A DNA stretch of 64,000 nt from Ferrovum myxofaciens (GTDB taxonomy: Bacteria > Pseudomonadota > Gammaproteobacteria > Burkholderiales > Ferrovaceae): assembly GCF_000735045.1 (NCBI RefSeq), contig NZ_JPOQ01000008.1:1-64000 (forward strand). Direction: 5' to 3'. Each line of letters begins with the position of its first letter. Position 1 is the stretch's first letter. Shown piece by piece: positions 8,824 through 20,805 of this stretch. The notes under the pieces were generated by a model that was not told where the DNA came from, did not search any database, and worked only from the letters and a program-made list of their open reading frames with translations. Made by a program: the position numbers and the translations under genes.

Positions 8824-8841
8824 CTCACTCCCACTCAATTG
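8824..8841. repeat. Middle guaA-3'-end repeat (att-like)
   Basis: CTCACTCCCACTC is identical over 13 bases to the guaA terminus at 11381-11393. On the minus strand this copy reads ACA ATT GAG TGG GAG TGA (T-I-E-W-E-stop), so the peptide is conserved with synonymous differences. Confidence 0.7.
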
Positions 8842-8895
8842 TTTCCAAGGCCTGCAAACCCGCATGAATACAGGCTTTCTCTGTATGGGACATCT

Positions 8896-8919
8896 AATTT
8901 ACCGTCATATTTACCGTCA
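8896..8919. repeat. Tandem 12-bp sites (TTTACCGTCA), left end of AbiE cassette
   Basis: Two head-to-tail 12-bp units (8896-8907 and 8908-8919), both with the core TTTACCGTCA. The same pair recurs at 11187-11210 with one mismatch in 24. They sit about 60 bp inside the att-like repeat at 8824. Proposed as recombinase arm-type sites. The gap from 8595 to 9305 (about 710 bp) holds these repeats and no convincing gene. Confidence 0.5.
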
Positions 8920-9305
8920 AAAAACAAACGCTTTGACTGGCGCGGGAGATGCACTCGGCTTGTGCGGCGACTACTCTTCCACATCAATCATCAACTATCG
9001 AGGGGGCTCTGGAAGCCCATCGGAGTCATTGCATCCTACGTTTTTCCACTCAAGGACAAGTATAAAGCAACGATTTCTCATTACCAAACGCTATACATCG
9101 AGCGTATTCCAACCCATGAAACCCAAGGTCAAAGGTATGCCTGCGCCAACAACTCTCTTCTTGGCGCGGCCCATGGCGACTTTCATGATTGAATTTTTAC
9201 TGTTACATTTTACGCTGAATTCGTCTCCCAGGGGGAAACAAGCTTGCCGCTAGATATCCTTAGTGTTATATTTACTGCGCATTACGTTTCCTTTAGGGGC
9301 GCAAA

Positions 9306-10142
9306 TTGAGCGTAAAATATCAGTTGCAAACAAAGACGCTAGGCCCACGGGCAGCGCAGCTCTTCACTGAGTTGAATGAACTGCGCCGGTCGACGTTCAC
9401 GCTGGCGGATGTCGGCTCGATCACAGGCTTGACGGCTGCTGCTGCCCGCAATCTCGTGCACAAGGCTCAGCAGCGAGGCTTGATCACGCGACTGAAGCCT
9501 GGCCTGTACAACCTCGTGCCATTCGAACTCGGCCGGGCCACTGAGCACATCGACAGCCCGTACATGATCGCGCGTGAACTCGCCGGTACGGCGTCCTACT
9601 TCCTGTCGCACGGCACCGCACTTGAGTTGCATCGCATGGTGACGCAGCCGAATTTCACCGTGTATGTGTCATGTACGCGGCGCGTGCGTCCGCAGACGGT
9701 GGGCGGCTATGACTTTCGGTTTGTCCACATTACGGCGGAGCAAGAATTCGGGGTCATGAAGCACTGGATCGACAAGGAGCGCTTCGTGATGATCAGCGAC
9801 ATGGAGCGCACCATCATCGATGGTCTCCGACACCCGGCATTTGCCGGTGGTATCACCGAAGTCGCCAAGGGCTTGTGGATGAAGCGGGACGTACTGAAAG
9901 TCGAACGACTGGTGGACTATGCACGACGTCTCGGAGTCGGTGCCGTCGTGCGCCGCCTCGGCTACCTGCTGGAACACTATGGTCTGGCCGATGCTTCGGT
10001 GCTGGAATCGCTGCGTGGCATGCTGACGGCAACTTACCAGCGCCTCGATCCACTGCTCCCCGCCGAGGGAACATTCCTCTCACGTTGGCGGCTCCAACTC
10101 AACGTAACTCCCGAAGAACTGGATGCCGTGAGGCTTGGCTGA
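9306..10142 (+). CDS. AbiEi-family antitoxin / transcriptional regulator
   Basis: 278 aa with a TTG start preceded by TTAGGGGCG. An N-terminal winged-helix region (about 10-65: LNELRRSTFTLADV...AAARNLVHKAQQRGLI) is followed by the family's L-K-P-G-L-Y-N-L-V-P motif and a C-terminal domain (SHGTALELHRM...VYVSCTRR...MISDMERTIIDGL...). This matches AbiEi, the antitoxin of type IV AbiE abortive-infection systems. Known role: it represses the operon and counteracts the AbiEii nucleotidyltransferase toxin. Its TGA overlaps the ATG of AbiEii by one base. It is the only cargo, with its partner, of the guaA-linked cassette. Confidence 0.85.
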   Translation: MSVKYQLQTKTLGPRAAQLFTELNELRRSTFTLADVGSITGLTAAAARNLVHKAQQRGLITRLKPGLYNLVPFELGRATEHIDSPYMIARELAGTASYFLSHGTALELHRMVTQPNFTVYVSCTRRVRPQTVGGYDFRFVHITAEQEFGVMKHWIDKERFVMISDMERTIIDGLRHPAFAGGITEVAKGLWMKRDVLKVERLVDYARRLGVGAVVRRLGYLLEHYGLADASVLESLRGMLTATYQRLDPLLPAEGTFLSRWRLQLNVTPEELDAVRLG

Positions 10143-10984
10143 TGATTCCCCAACGCAACATTTCCATGATCTCGAACACGCTAGTGACCGCTGGCGGGCG
10201 GCGCATCCCCGAGGCCGTCATCGAACGCGACTACGTGCTGGCCTGGTTCCTGACCGGTTTGGCCGGCCATCCGTTACGCGAGATGCTGGCCTTCAAAGGT
10301 GGCACGGCCCTGCGGCGCTGCTGGTTTGAGGACTATCGGTTTTCGGAAGACCTGGATTTCACCTTGACCCGTCCGATCACCCTCGAAGATATCCTGGCGG
10401 GGTTGAACGAAATCTTCGCGACCGTCGAAGCCGACTCGGGCCTGCGGATCGCGTTCGATCGCGAAGACCGCCACGGCCACCAGAACAGTCACACGTTTTA
10501 TCTGCGCTACCAGGGGCCGCTGCCCGCCGCGAACGACGTGAAGATTGATATCACGATCAACGAAGTCCTGTGCTTCCCGCTGCAAGATCGCCCGATTCAT
10601 CGCACCTACGACAGCTTTGACGACTTGCCCGAAGGGCCGACCGTGAAGGTCTACGCCATCGAGGAGATCGTGGTCGAAAAGCTGCTGGCCTTGAGCGATC
10701 GGGCGCGCAACGAGCCGCGTGACTTGTATGACCTCTGGTATCTGTTCGGCTCCACCAACTTGCGCGTTGCGGAGATGCGTGCCGAACTCGATACCAAGTT
10801 GGCATTGCGGCAGCGCGTCGTTGCAGGCATGGAGCAGGCAATCGCCGCCAAGGAAGATCGTCTGCGGCGGCTCTGGGCCGCTCGTCTCGCGCACCAGATG
10901 GACCATCTTCCGCCGTTCGATGATGTCTTTCGGGAAGTGCTGCGTGCGGTTCGCGCTGCCGATTTGCCGAAGCCGGAAGCCTGA
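10142..10984 (+). CDS. AbiEii-family nucleotidyltransferase toxin
   Basis: 280 aa; ATG at 10142 overlaps the upstream stop by one base, a better start than any in the extended upstream frame. The nucleotidyltransferase signature K-G-G-T-A-L-R-R (about residues 52-59) is followed by R-F-S-E-D-L-D-F (about 64-71), supplying the two metal-binding Asp residues, and later by K-V-Y-A-I-E-E-I-V-V-E-K-L and R-D-L-Y-D-L-W. This is the DNA polymerase beta-like fold of AbiEii/MenT toxins. Known family members arrest growth upon phage infection by modifying tRNA. All key residues are present, so it is likely functional. Confidence 0.88.
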   Translation: MIPQRNISMISNTLVTAGGRRIPEAVIERDYVLAWFLTGLAGHPLREMLAFKGGTALRRCWFEDYRFSEDLDFTLTRPITLEDILAGLNEIFATVEADSGLRIAFDREDRHGHQNSHTFYLRYQGPLPAANDVKIDITINEVLCFPLQDRPIHRTYDSFDDLPEGPTVKVYAIEEIVVEKLLALSDRARNEPRDLYDLWYLFGSTNLRVAEMRAELDTKLALRQRVVAGMEQAIAAKEDRLRRLWAARLAHQMDHLPPFDDVFREVLRAVRAADLPKPEA

Positions 10985-11050
10985 TCAGTTGCTGGCGCAG
11001 CAAAGGAAGTCGACAATTGTTTGTTTCGGTATTCAACGAAACAGCATCAA

Positions 11051-11070
11051 TCTTTACTGTGCAGTAAAGA
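11051..11070. repeat. Perfect inverted repeat TCTTTACTG-tg-CAGTAAAGA
   Basis: A 9-bp perfect palindrome with a 2-bp spacer, in the roughly 400-bp non-coding stretch between AbiEii and the guaA terminus. It has no T-tract, so it is not an obvious terminator; its symmetry suits a dimeric regulator or recombination directionality factor (inference). The rest of 10985-11381 shows only the integrase-type repeats described separately. Confidence 0.4.
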
Positions 11071-11151
11071 TAAACCGTAGCGCCATCACGCCGTATAGAG
11101 TCCGCGAGTTCCAAAGCACCTTTTGTTTTACCGTTCGAGTCCACACGGATA

Positions 11152-11210
11152 TGACGGTAAATGCAGACGCCTATATTTCGAAGAAGAATTTACCGGCATA
11201 TTTACCGTCA
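11152..11210. repeat. TTTACCGTCA-type sites, right end of AbiE cassette
   Basis: An inverted copy of ATTTACCGTCA at 11152-11162, then two tandem 12-bp units at 11187-11198 and 11199-11210 that match 8896-8919 in 23 of 24 bases and in the same orientation. They lie about 170 bp inside the guaA terminus, mirroring the left end. Confidence 0.5.
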
Positions 11211-11380
11211 AATCTTCGCGCTGCATGCGCGAGTCGCCGATACGGCGAAAAGCGCAAAGCCTTTCGAGATCAATCGCTTGTCGTTTCAAACCTGAATCGT
11301 TGACGATGTACCTGTAGGCATCGCAGAAATTCATTAAGTCTTTGGCAATTCAGGGAAAACTCTAGAATACATGCAACCCC

Positions 11381-11399
11381 CTCACTCCCACTCTATGGT
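11381..11399. repeat. guaA terminus, right copy of att-like repeat
   Basis: CTCACTCCCACTC plus TATGGT. This is the authentic 3' end of guaA (minus strand T-I-E-W-E-stop) and the right boundary of the AbiE cassette. Confidence 0.65.
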
Positions 11400-12950
11400 C
11401 GCGGGAGGTTTACCGGAAACATCATAAACTACGCGGTTGATCCCGCGCACTTCATTGATGATTCTATTGGACACTTTTCCCAGCAGGTCGTATGGGAGTT
11501 CGGCCCAATGCGCTGTCATAAAGTCACTGGTGACCACAGCACGCAAAGCCACTACATGTTCATAGGTTCGTCCATCGCCCATGACACCTACAGAACGCAC
11601 GGGCAAAAATACCACGAAAGCTTGAGAAACTTGGTCATACCAACCCGAAGAACGCAATTCTTCAATAAAAATAGCATCGGCACGCTGCAGTAAATCAACA
11701 AAATGAGGCGACACTTCGCCCAATACGCGCACACCCATACCCGGTCCCGGAAAAGGGTGGCGATGGACCATTTCAGAGGGAAGCCCCAACTCTACTCCCA
11801 AGGCGCGTACTTCATCCTTGAACAGGTCGCGCAAGGGCTCAAGTAATTTCAGGTGGAGTGTTTCAGGAAGCCCTCCCACATTATGGTGGGATTTAATATT
11901 CTGGGCTTTACCATTTTTGGAGCCGGCAGATTCGATGACATCCGGATAAATGGTTCCTTGAGCCAACCACTTGGCCTGCGGTAAGCATCCTGCTTCACGC
12001 TGAAACACCTCGACGAATTCACGACCAATGATTTTTCGTTTCTGTTCCGGGTCTGTGACACCGGCCAGATGTCCCATGAAGGTTTCCCTGGCGTCTACAT
12101 GAATCACTTTGAGGCCAAGGTGCTGACCAAAGGTCGCCATGACTTCCTCGGCTTCTCTGTAGCGTAACAAACCGTGATCCACGAAAACACAGGTCAACTG
12201 GGAACCAATGGCTTTATGGATGAGAACCGCCGCCACCGACGAATCCACTCCGCCGGAAAGTCCGAGAATCACGTCATCCGTTCCCACTTGAGCACGGATC
12301 GCCTGCACGGCTTGCGTGATAAAATGGGGCATGGTCCAATCCCCACCAAGACCGCAAATGTCCCTCACAAAACGGGTCAAAAGCGCCTTTCCCTGCACGG
12401 TATGGGTAACTTCCGGATGAAACTGAACCCCGTAGAAATGGCGGGTCTCATCGGTCATGGCCGCAATCGGAGTCACTGTATTCGCTGCACTGATAAAAAA
12501 TCCTGAAGGTAGCGAGGTTACTTTATCGCCATGACTCATCCATACTGATAATAGGGATTCTCCGCGCGGACCTTTCTGATCACACAACTCGCCAAACAAA
12601 GAGGATTCGCCCAAGGTCTGGACGGTGGCATGCCCAAATTCCCGCACGGTAGCATTTTCCACCTGACCACCCAACTGGGCAGCCATGGTCTGCATGCCAT
12701 AACAAATCCCCAGAACGGGCACTCCCAACTCAAACACGGACTGTGGGGCACGCGGCGCTTCATGCCCCGCGGTCACCGAAGCCGGCCCTCCGGACAAGAT
12801 CACTCCCTGCGGTGCAAATTCCCGCACAAACTGATCGGTGACATCCCACGGATGTAATTCACAATAGACCCCTGCCTCCCGAACACGCCGCGCAATCAAC
12901 TGGACGTACTGAGCACCAAAGTCAAGAATTAGAATTTTCTGGCGGGACAT
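11382..12950 (-). CDS. guaA: GMP synthase (glutamine-hydrolysing)
   Basis: 522 aa, normal length. It makes GMP from XMP, ATP and glutamine. The N-terminal class-I glutamine amidotransferase domain has the nucleophile motif G-I-C-Y-G-M-Q (about residue 80) and F-H-P-E. The ATP-pyrophosphatase domain carries the PP-loop L-S-G-G-V-D-S-S (about 230), followed by the dimerisation domain with H-P-F-P-G-P-G and the terminal K-P-P-A-T-I-E-W-E. It starts 3 nt after guaB, with which it forms the usual guaBA operon. Its 3' end serves as the target of the adjacent accessory cassettes. Confidence 0.98.
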   Translation of the reverse strand: MSRQKILILDFGAQYVQLIARRVREAGVYCELHPWDVTDQFVREFAPQGVILSGGPASVTAGHEAPRAPQSVFELGVPVLGICYGMQTMAAQLGGQVENATVREFGHATVQTLGESSLFGELCDQKGPRGESLLSVWMSHGDKVTSLPSGFFISAANTVTPIAAMTDETRHFYGVQFHPEVTHTVQGKALLTRFVRDICGLGGDWTMPHFITQAVQAIRAQVGTDDVILGLSGGVDSSVAAVLIHKAIGSQLTCVFVDHGLLRYREAEEVMATFGQHLGLKVIHVDARETFMGHLAGVTDPEQKRKIIGREFVEVFQREAGCLPQAKWLAQGTIYPDVIESAGSKNGKAQNIKSHHNVGGLPETLHLKLLEPLRDLFKDEVRALGVELGLPSEMVHRHPFPGPGMGVRVLGEVSPHFVDLLQRADAIFIEELRSSGWYDQVSQAFVVFLPVRSVGVMGDGRTYEHVVALRAVVTSDFMTAHWAELPYDLLGKVSNRIINEVRGINRVVYDVSGKPPATIEWE

Positions 12951-12953
12951 AAC

Positions 12954-16755
<3,802 letters not shown>

Positions 16756-16780
16756 ATTTTCCTGTAATCGCAATGGCCGA

Positions 16781-17050
16781 TCAAGCAACGCTGGCCAAGG
16801 GTTCAATGATGACGATCTTGTCGTTAAGCGGTCCCTTGTTGCGGAATACCACATGTCCTTCCACCTTGGCAAATAGGGTATGATCTTTCCCCATGCCAAC
16901 GTTGGTCCCTGGGTGAATGCGTGTACCCCGTTGCCGCACAATGATGCTCCCTGCGCTGACAAGTTGCCCACCATAGGCCTTGACCCCCAAACGTTTCGAC
17001 TCGGAATCACGTCCATTGCGGGAACTCCCGCCTGCCTTTTTATGTGCCAT
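16781..17050 (-). CDS. rpmA: 50S ribosomal protein L27
   Basis: 89 aa. The N-terminus [16 protein letters not shown] is the canonical L27 start, reaching into the peptidyl-transferase centre; the remainder ([29 protein letters not shown]) matches throughout. There is no cleavable N-terminal extension as in Firmicutes. It lies directly downstream of rplU. Confidence 0.98.
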   Translation of the reverse strand: MAHKKAGGSSRNGRDSESKRLGVKAYGGQLVSAGSIIVRQRGTRIHPGTNVGMGKDHTLFAKVEGHVVFRNKGPLNDKIVIIEPLASVA

Positions 17051-17059
17051 GTTTTAACC

Positions 17060-17377
17060 TCAAACTGCTGTCGTAATGGAACCGATTTGCAGTTCCGTAT
17101 AATTCTGCCGATGTCCCTGATGTTTTTGGTAGTGCTTGCGGCGACGCATTTTAAAGATACGCACCTTGTCATGACGACCATGACTAACCACCGTTGCCAC
17201 AACCTTTGCCCCCTCTACCAAAGGGCGCCCGACGCACAAGGTTTCACCATCTGCAACCATCAGTACCTGATCGAGACCTATCTCAGAGCCAACTTCTGCT
17301 TCAATTCGCTCTACTTTCAACTTCTCTCCGGACTGAACGCGATATTGCTTACCGCCCGTCTTGATGACCGCATACAT
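17060..17377 (-). CDS. rplU: 50S ribosomal protein L21
   Basis: 105 aa from the ATG of [14 protein letters not shown], where L21 normally begins, with AAGGTG upstream; ten extra upstream codons are rejected. Family motifs K-T-G-G-K-Q-Y-R and R-R-R-K-H-Y-x-K-H-Q-G-H-R-Q are intact. It binds 23S rRNA domain VI and is first gene of rplU-rpmA. Confidence 0.98.
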   Translation of the reverse strand: MYAVIKTGGKQYRVQSGEKLKVERIEAEVGSEIGLDQVLMVADGETLCVGRPLVEGAKVVATVVSHGRHDKVRIFKMRRRKHYQKHQGHRQNYTELQIGSITTAV

Positions 17378-17435
17378 GGGATTCACCTTGATAAATTCAC
17401 AGAACATGGAATTTTAATCCCATACATCCATCCTG

Positions 17436-18113
17436 TCAAGCAATCGCTTTAAACCCCAAACTGGCCCCATGATTCTGCAGATTGGTTGACAACGATGTAA
17501 GAAATCCATTGAGGGTCGCTTGACCCTGTGTCGCTCCAAAAGTAGACAGCAGGTTGTGAAACTCCTGTTGCAAAGCTCCGTGAGACGGAACATTCGCAAC
17601 TCCAGCTTGCCCCCCGATCACTGAGGAGGTCGACATGGAAGATGGATTCGCCGTAGAAAGCGTCTGGATCAAACCACTCAGGCGGTTTTCCAGAGAGCCT
17701 GGAGCAGAGAGGTACCCAGTCGATACCGGTCCCTGCACTGCACCGCTCGGTTTTGCGGTATTCGTTGAAACCGCATTATTTGCTCCATACAAGGATGAGA
17801 AGAGCGCCTGCACGAAGACGTTCAACGCCTGTTCCGGCGATGTCCCAGACGAATGGGAATTTGCAGAACTCGTTGCGGAGGAGGAAGATACGGCAGGGGC
17901 TCCCGACTTCGCAGAACCTGCGTCTATGACTTGATGCAAGGACTGTACCACGGAGGACATAAGCGTTCCTCCCGTAAACCCTGATACTGCTGCTCCATGA
18001 CCCTCCCCTTCTCCACGACTGCCTCCGTGTTTTTTGGACAAAGCAGAAGTAAGGACGCTACCCGTAGCAAGCGTTGCTCCGATGCTACCACTCATACCGC
18101 TCAATAACGACAT
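17436..18113 (-). CDS. Low-complexity Ser/Gly/Ala-rich protein, unknown
   Basis: 225 aa from the ATG of MSLLSGMSGSIGA, chosen because GGGAGG lies 5-6 nt upstream. Strongly enriched in Ser, Gly, Ala and Gln. A first helical region (about 1-90), a Ser-rich linker (SSSSATSSANSHSSG), then two helical segments (ALNVFVQALFSSLYG and a Leu-rich C-terminus LHNLLSTFGATQGQATLNGFL). No classical signal peptide, although residues 8-25 are mildly hydrophobic. Composition resembles secreted or surface-associated proteins of aquatic bacteria. Not recognised. Confidence 0.6.
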   Translation of the reverse strand: MSLLSGMSGSIGATLATGSVLTSALSKKHGGSRGEGEGHGAAVSGFTGGTLMSSVVQSLHQVIDAGSAKSGAPAVSSSSATSSANSHSSGTSPEQALNVFVQALFSSLYGANNAVSTNTAKPSGAVQGPVSTGYLSAPGSLENRLSGLIQTLSTANPSSMSTSSVIGGQAGVANVPSHGALQQEFHNLLSTFGATQGQATLNGFLTSLSTNLQNHGASLGFKAIA

Positions 18114-18298
18114 GACAACCTCCCACCCTAAACTCTCTCCAAGCGATGATGATAATCTCACACATCAGGTTCCGATAGCCCAAATACCAAAGGTTTTCTA
18201 TGTCATTTCTTCCAACACAGGATAACGGAGATAACCGGAGGATCCCTCGCCCTCCGAAATTGTCAGAGTGGAGCGAGGAATAAAAGAAAAGGTCCTCT

Positions 18299-18745
18299 TT
18301 ACTTGACTAAAGCCAGTTCCTTGGCGAAGCGATCCTTACCGACTGCCATCTTGGCAGATTCTTCTGCTGCTTTTTGCTTGGCTGCCTCAAGATTGACTGG
18401 TTTTCCAGCCTGGATCACGGCCACCATACCCAAGGTCTTATGGACAAAACACTCCACCAGATAAACCCCTTCCTTGTCCAGTTTGACTGTGATTTCCGAA
18501 TCAGGTTGCGCCTTCCAAGGCTTTGCTCCCTCCGGTTCAAAAATGGAGTAACTGGTGTGACCTGCTTTCTGCATGGGCTTGAAAGTAACGGTGTCTCCCA
18601 CCGCGACCTTGAGAAATGATGGCTCAAAGACCAGTGTTTGTCCATCGCTTCCCTGCGTCATCATCTTGACTTCATGGTCTGCAGACCAGATACTCACACT
18701 TAGGCAGGTCAACAACACTGCCAGCGGAATACTTAATTTTTTCAT
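18299..18745 (-). CDS. Pseudoazurin-like type-1 copper protein (cupredoxin)
   Basis: 148 aa from the ATG of MKKLSIPLAVLL. A signal peptide (about 1-22) directs it to the periplasm. The blue-copper ligands are all visible: His in K-A-G-H-T-S-Y, then C-F-V-H-K-T-L-G-M, giving Cys-x2-His-x4-Met as in pseudoazurins/plastocyanins. A C-terminal helical extension rich in Ala and Lys (about 115-148) is typical of pseudoazurin. Likely a mobile periplasmic electron carrier; in a lithoautotroph it could shuttle electrons between cytochromes (inference). Monocistronic. Confidence 0.85.
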   Translation of the reverse strand: MKKLSIPLAVLLTCLSVSIWSADHEVKMMTQGSDGQTLVFEPSFLKVAVGDTVTFKPMQKAGHTSYSIFEPEGAKPWKAQPDSEITVKLDKEGVYLVECFVHKTLGMVAVIQAGKPVNLEAAKQKAAEESAKMAVGKDRFAKELALVK

Positions 18746-18901
18746 GGCGGTCCCCTCAGATTTATTATGAACGAATCTGTTGTCGACCGATGGGTTGCAC
18801 GTCTGTCGACAACCCGCGAGGAATGACTCCTCAAACTTTGGAGTATGAAAATAACTTGAAGGTTCGCACAATCAAAAAATATATGAAGGATCCAATATTT
18901 T

Positions 18902-19126
18902 ATGCTTGAAACGATCATAGGCCTACTTTTTCTGGGATCCATTGTTTTTGTAGCCACCACTGGAGAACGCAGAACAGACGAAAAAAACGAAAAGGACACC
19001 CCGAAAACGGACGAGAAAGATACTCCGAAAGAAGTTCCCCAAGAAACAACGAACAAATCTTCAGAGACCAAGCAAGAAACAGCAAAACCCGATACCACGT
19101 CATCAGGGTTAGAAGCGCCTCCCTGA
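18902..19126 (+). CDS. Small membrane-anchored hydrophilic protein, unknown
   Basis: 74 aa. An N-terminal hydrophobic helix (residues 2-20) is followed by an entirely charged Lys/Glu/Asp/Thr tail containing an imperfect 8-residue repeat (TDEKNEKDTPK / TDEKDTPKE). The tail looks disordered and extracytoplasmic or cytoplasmic depending on insertion. Divergent from the cupredoxin gene. No family recognised. Confidence 0.45.
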   Translation: MLETIIGLLFLGSIVFVATTGERRTDEKNEKDTPKTDEKDTPKEVPQETTNKSSETKQETAKPDTTSSGLEAPP

Positions 19127-19248
19127 GCCGTCCGGATATTTTGGGATAATGAATACTGACAAAAGAAATGAAACGATGCTGGATGAAGAAAGTTAACGAA
19201 GAAAATGCAGGCAAGATCCCGGTTAAACCTCACACAAGGAGTTTCCCG

Positions 19249-19428
19249 ATGAGCAAGGATGAGATAAGAGCGTTATTGTTGGAAGATATCAATAGTTTTC
19301 GCCTAAAAGCGAAGTTTTATGAGTCAATTCGATTATCCGAGGCGGCAGACTATGCCAAAGATCTGGCCTCAAATATCGAATTGGCACTCACAACGATGCC
19401 TTCGGATAGTGATTCTGAAATTTACTGA
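19249..19428 (+). CDS. Small helical protein, unknown
   Basis: 59 aa from the ATG of MSKDEIRALLLED, preceded by AAGGAG at 7-8 nt, which favours it over the start at 19168. Predicted all-helical and acidic. It precedes the Smr-domain gene by about 40 nt on the same strand, so the two may be co-transcribed. Not recognised. Confidence 0.5.
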   Translation: MSKDEIRALLLEDINSFRLKAKFYESIRLSEAADYAKDLASNIELALTTMPSDSDSEIY

Positions 19429-19469
19429 GACACCGGACGGGGTGACCACTGAAGGGGTAATAAACTTTT

Positions 19470-19940
19470 ATGAGTCACCCTTTTGAATGCAATCACTGCG
19501 GTAACCCCCGAAATCTGTTCTCGACTCCATGCCGGTTTTGCGGTGACACAAATCCACCCCATCCTCATACCGATTACTGGAAGATAAACCTGGAATACGG
19601 CTCTCCAAAAGCGGAGGATGCCTTGGTCATTCTGGATCAATCCATTCATGCGTCCATCTGCGTCGGCCTCAAAGCCCTCGTAGTAATCCATGGTTATGGT
19701 TCGTCAGGAATGGGAGGTCGTATCAGAAATGCTGTGCGTCATGAACTTCAGAATAACCGCTGGGCAGATTGCATACAGGAATATATCTATTGCGAGCAAC
19801 TTCACAATCGCGATGCGATCAAAAACAAGATCCGCTTATCCAACCTATTGGAGGCCAGTCTCGTATCTGAAGGGATACTGAATAATTTCGGGAGTACCTT
19901 GCTGCTACTTCACCGAGAAAGACTGATAACGACTCAGTGA
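19470..19940 (+). CDS. Smr-domain protein with N-terminal zinc ribbon
   Basis: 156 aa. The N-terminal zinc ribbon C-N-H-C-G and C-R-F-C-G (residues about 7-24) precedes an Smr (small MutS-related) domain with A-L-V-V-I-H-G-Y-G-S-S-G-M-G-G-R-I-R-N-A-V (about 68-90), the family's H-G-x-G-x-G signature. Known for Smr domains: nicking or RNA endonuclease activity on branched or collided nucleic acids. It lies directly beside the tRNA-Lys(TTT) island boundary but outside it. Confidence 0.7.
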   Translation: MSHPFECNHCGNPRNLFSTPCRFCGDTNPPHPHTDYWKINLEYGSPKAEDALVILDQSIHASICVGLKALVVIHGYGSSGMGGRIRNAVRHELQNNRWADCIQEYIYCEQLHNRDAIKNKIRLSNLLEASLVSEGILNNFGSTLLLLHRERLITTQ

Positions 19941-19985
19941 AAGAAAAAAGCCGCCCGAACGGATGGCTTAACTCTTTTACTTAAA

Positions 19986-20033
19986 TGGTAGGCCGTGCGG
20001 GATTCGAACCTGCGACCAACGGATTAAAAGTCC
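19986..20033 (-). repeat. Truncated tRNA-Lys(TTT) 3' copy (attachment site)
   Basis: Carries the T-arm, variable loop, half of the anticodon arm and CCA of tRNA-Lys(TTT), then diverges after AAAAGTCC into unrelated DNA. Identical over 48 bp to 28861-28908. Not a functional tRNA because the 5' half is absent. Confidence 0.9.
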
Positions 20034-20805
20034 AACCATAGAATCCACTATCCATAAAGGTTTCGACGAGTTTTTGTTTCCGCAAAATAATTGAAAAGAG
20101 ACGCTCCGATGCCAATAATCACGCGGGGGATTATTCTCTTTGCGGAAAAATTTTGGGTATTCGGAATATGTGGTTGCTTCTTCAGTAGTAACAATAAAGG
20201 CTATTTTCAATCTGAGATTGGATTCAATAATTCCACACAAAATCAGGAATTCTGGTTGTTTTGTGCAAAACAAGGTTGCATTCACAGTTGAATATATTCG
20301 CCGTTTTGTGCAAGCCAAGGCTGGCAGGCGGAGATCGTAGGTTTGGTGGTTGGCCGCTATCGCCTCATTGCTGCCGGATGAACTGTCATGGGTTCAAAGG
20401 CAGGTATCCGAGTTGAGCGGACGCTTGGCGCGTCAACCCACGGACTGGAGGTCGGCCTTTGCGATCATTCAGCATTATTAGATACAATGTCTGCAATGTG
20501 CCATCAGCTGACCGTCATGGGGTGGAGCTTGAACGACTGGCGTTTGTAGTATAGCGGCCGCTGGCGAGTAGAATGCTTCTCAGGCAGCAGTCGGCCATAA
20601 CCGGACGCTGGCAAATGTTTTCCATTGCAGTCGATATTCCCGCATCTGTTTAAATTGAGCATTGCGAATCTGCCAGCATTAAACTCAGAAATTATCAATA
20701 GCGACTTATTCTGACGCACACAAGGCATATTCTTGAGCAGACAATGATTTTTTGATGCCGCTATATATCGCCTCACGCCAAGCCGTGACGAAAGGGAAAT
20801 GATTA
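20034..20805. other. Island left flank, no recognised gene
   Basis: About 770 bp with no convincing coding sequence. An inverted repeat TTTCCGCAAA (20077-20086) / TTTGCGGAAA (20139-20148) encloses a second hairpin AATAATC/GATTATT (20114-20120 and 20129-20135). No integrase remnant could be read. The promoter for the operon at 20806 should lie near the right end. Confidence 0.35.

Larger units (their letters stand above)
7873..8836. mobile_element. Outer integrase-less cassette carrying a RelE/HigA-type TA pair
   Basis: This segment is bounded on both sides by copies of the guaA 3' terminus (7871-7886 and 8824-8841 on the plus strand). Read on the minus strand, both encode T-I-E-W-E followed by a stop, as the true guaA end at 11.38 kb does. 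The only genes inside are the toxin-antitoxin pair at 7973-8594. The 3' end of guaA is a known integration target for tyrosine-recombinase islands. No integrase is found, so this is a remnant or a trans-mobilised cassette (inference). Confidence 0.5.
8824..11393. mobile_element. Inner integrase-less cassette carrying the AbiEi/AbiEii system
   Basis: Bounded by the 13-bp direct repeat CTCACTCCCACTC (8824-8836 and 11381-11393), the latter being the real guaA terminus. Just inside each end lies a near-identical 24-bp pair of tandem TTTACCGTCA-type sites (8896-8919 and 11187-11210), resembling integrase arm-binding sites. Cargo is only the two-gene AbiE-type system. The geometry (core repeats outside, arm sites inside, guaA target) is that of attL/attR of an integrated element of about 2.56 kb that lacks its own integrase. 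The inference of mobility rests on these repeats. Confidence 0.55.

Noticed and set aside
8422-9192. 256-codon plus-strand frame crossing the middle att-like repeat
   Set aside because: Overlaps the toxin gene antisense, spans the repeat and the arm sites, and shows no domain; treated as chance.
20034-20805. Decayed integrase in the island left flank
   Set aside because: No R-H-R-Y tyrosine-recombinase motifs could be read in any frame.
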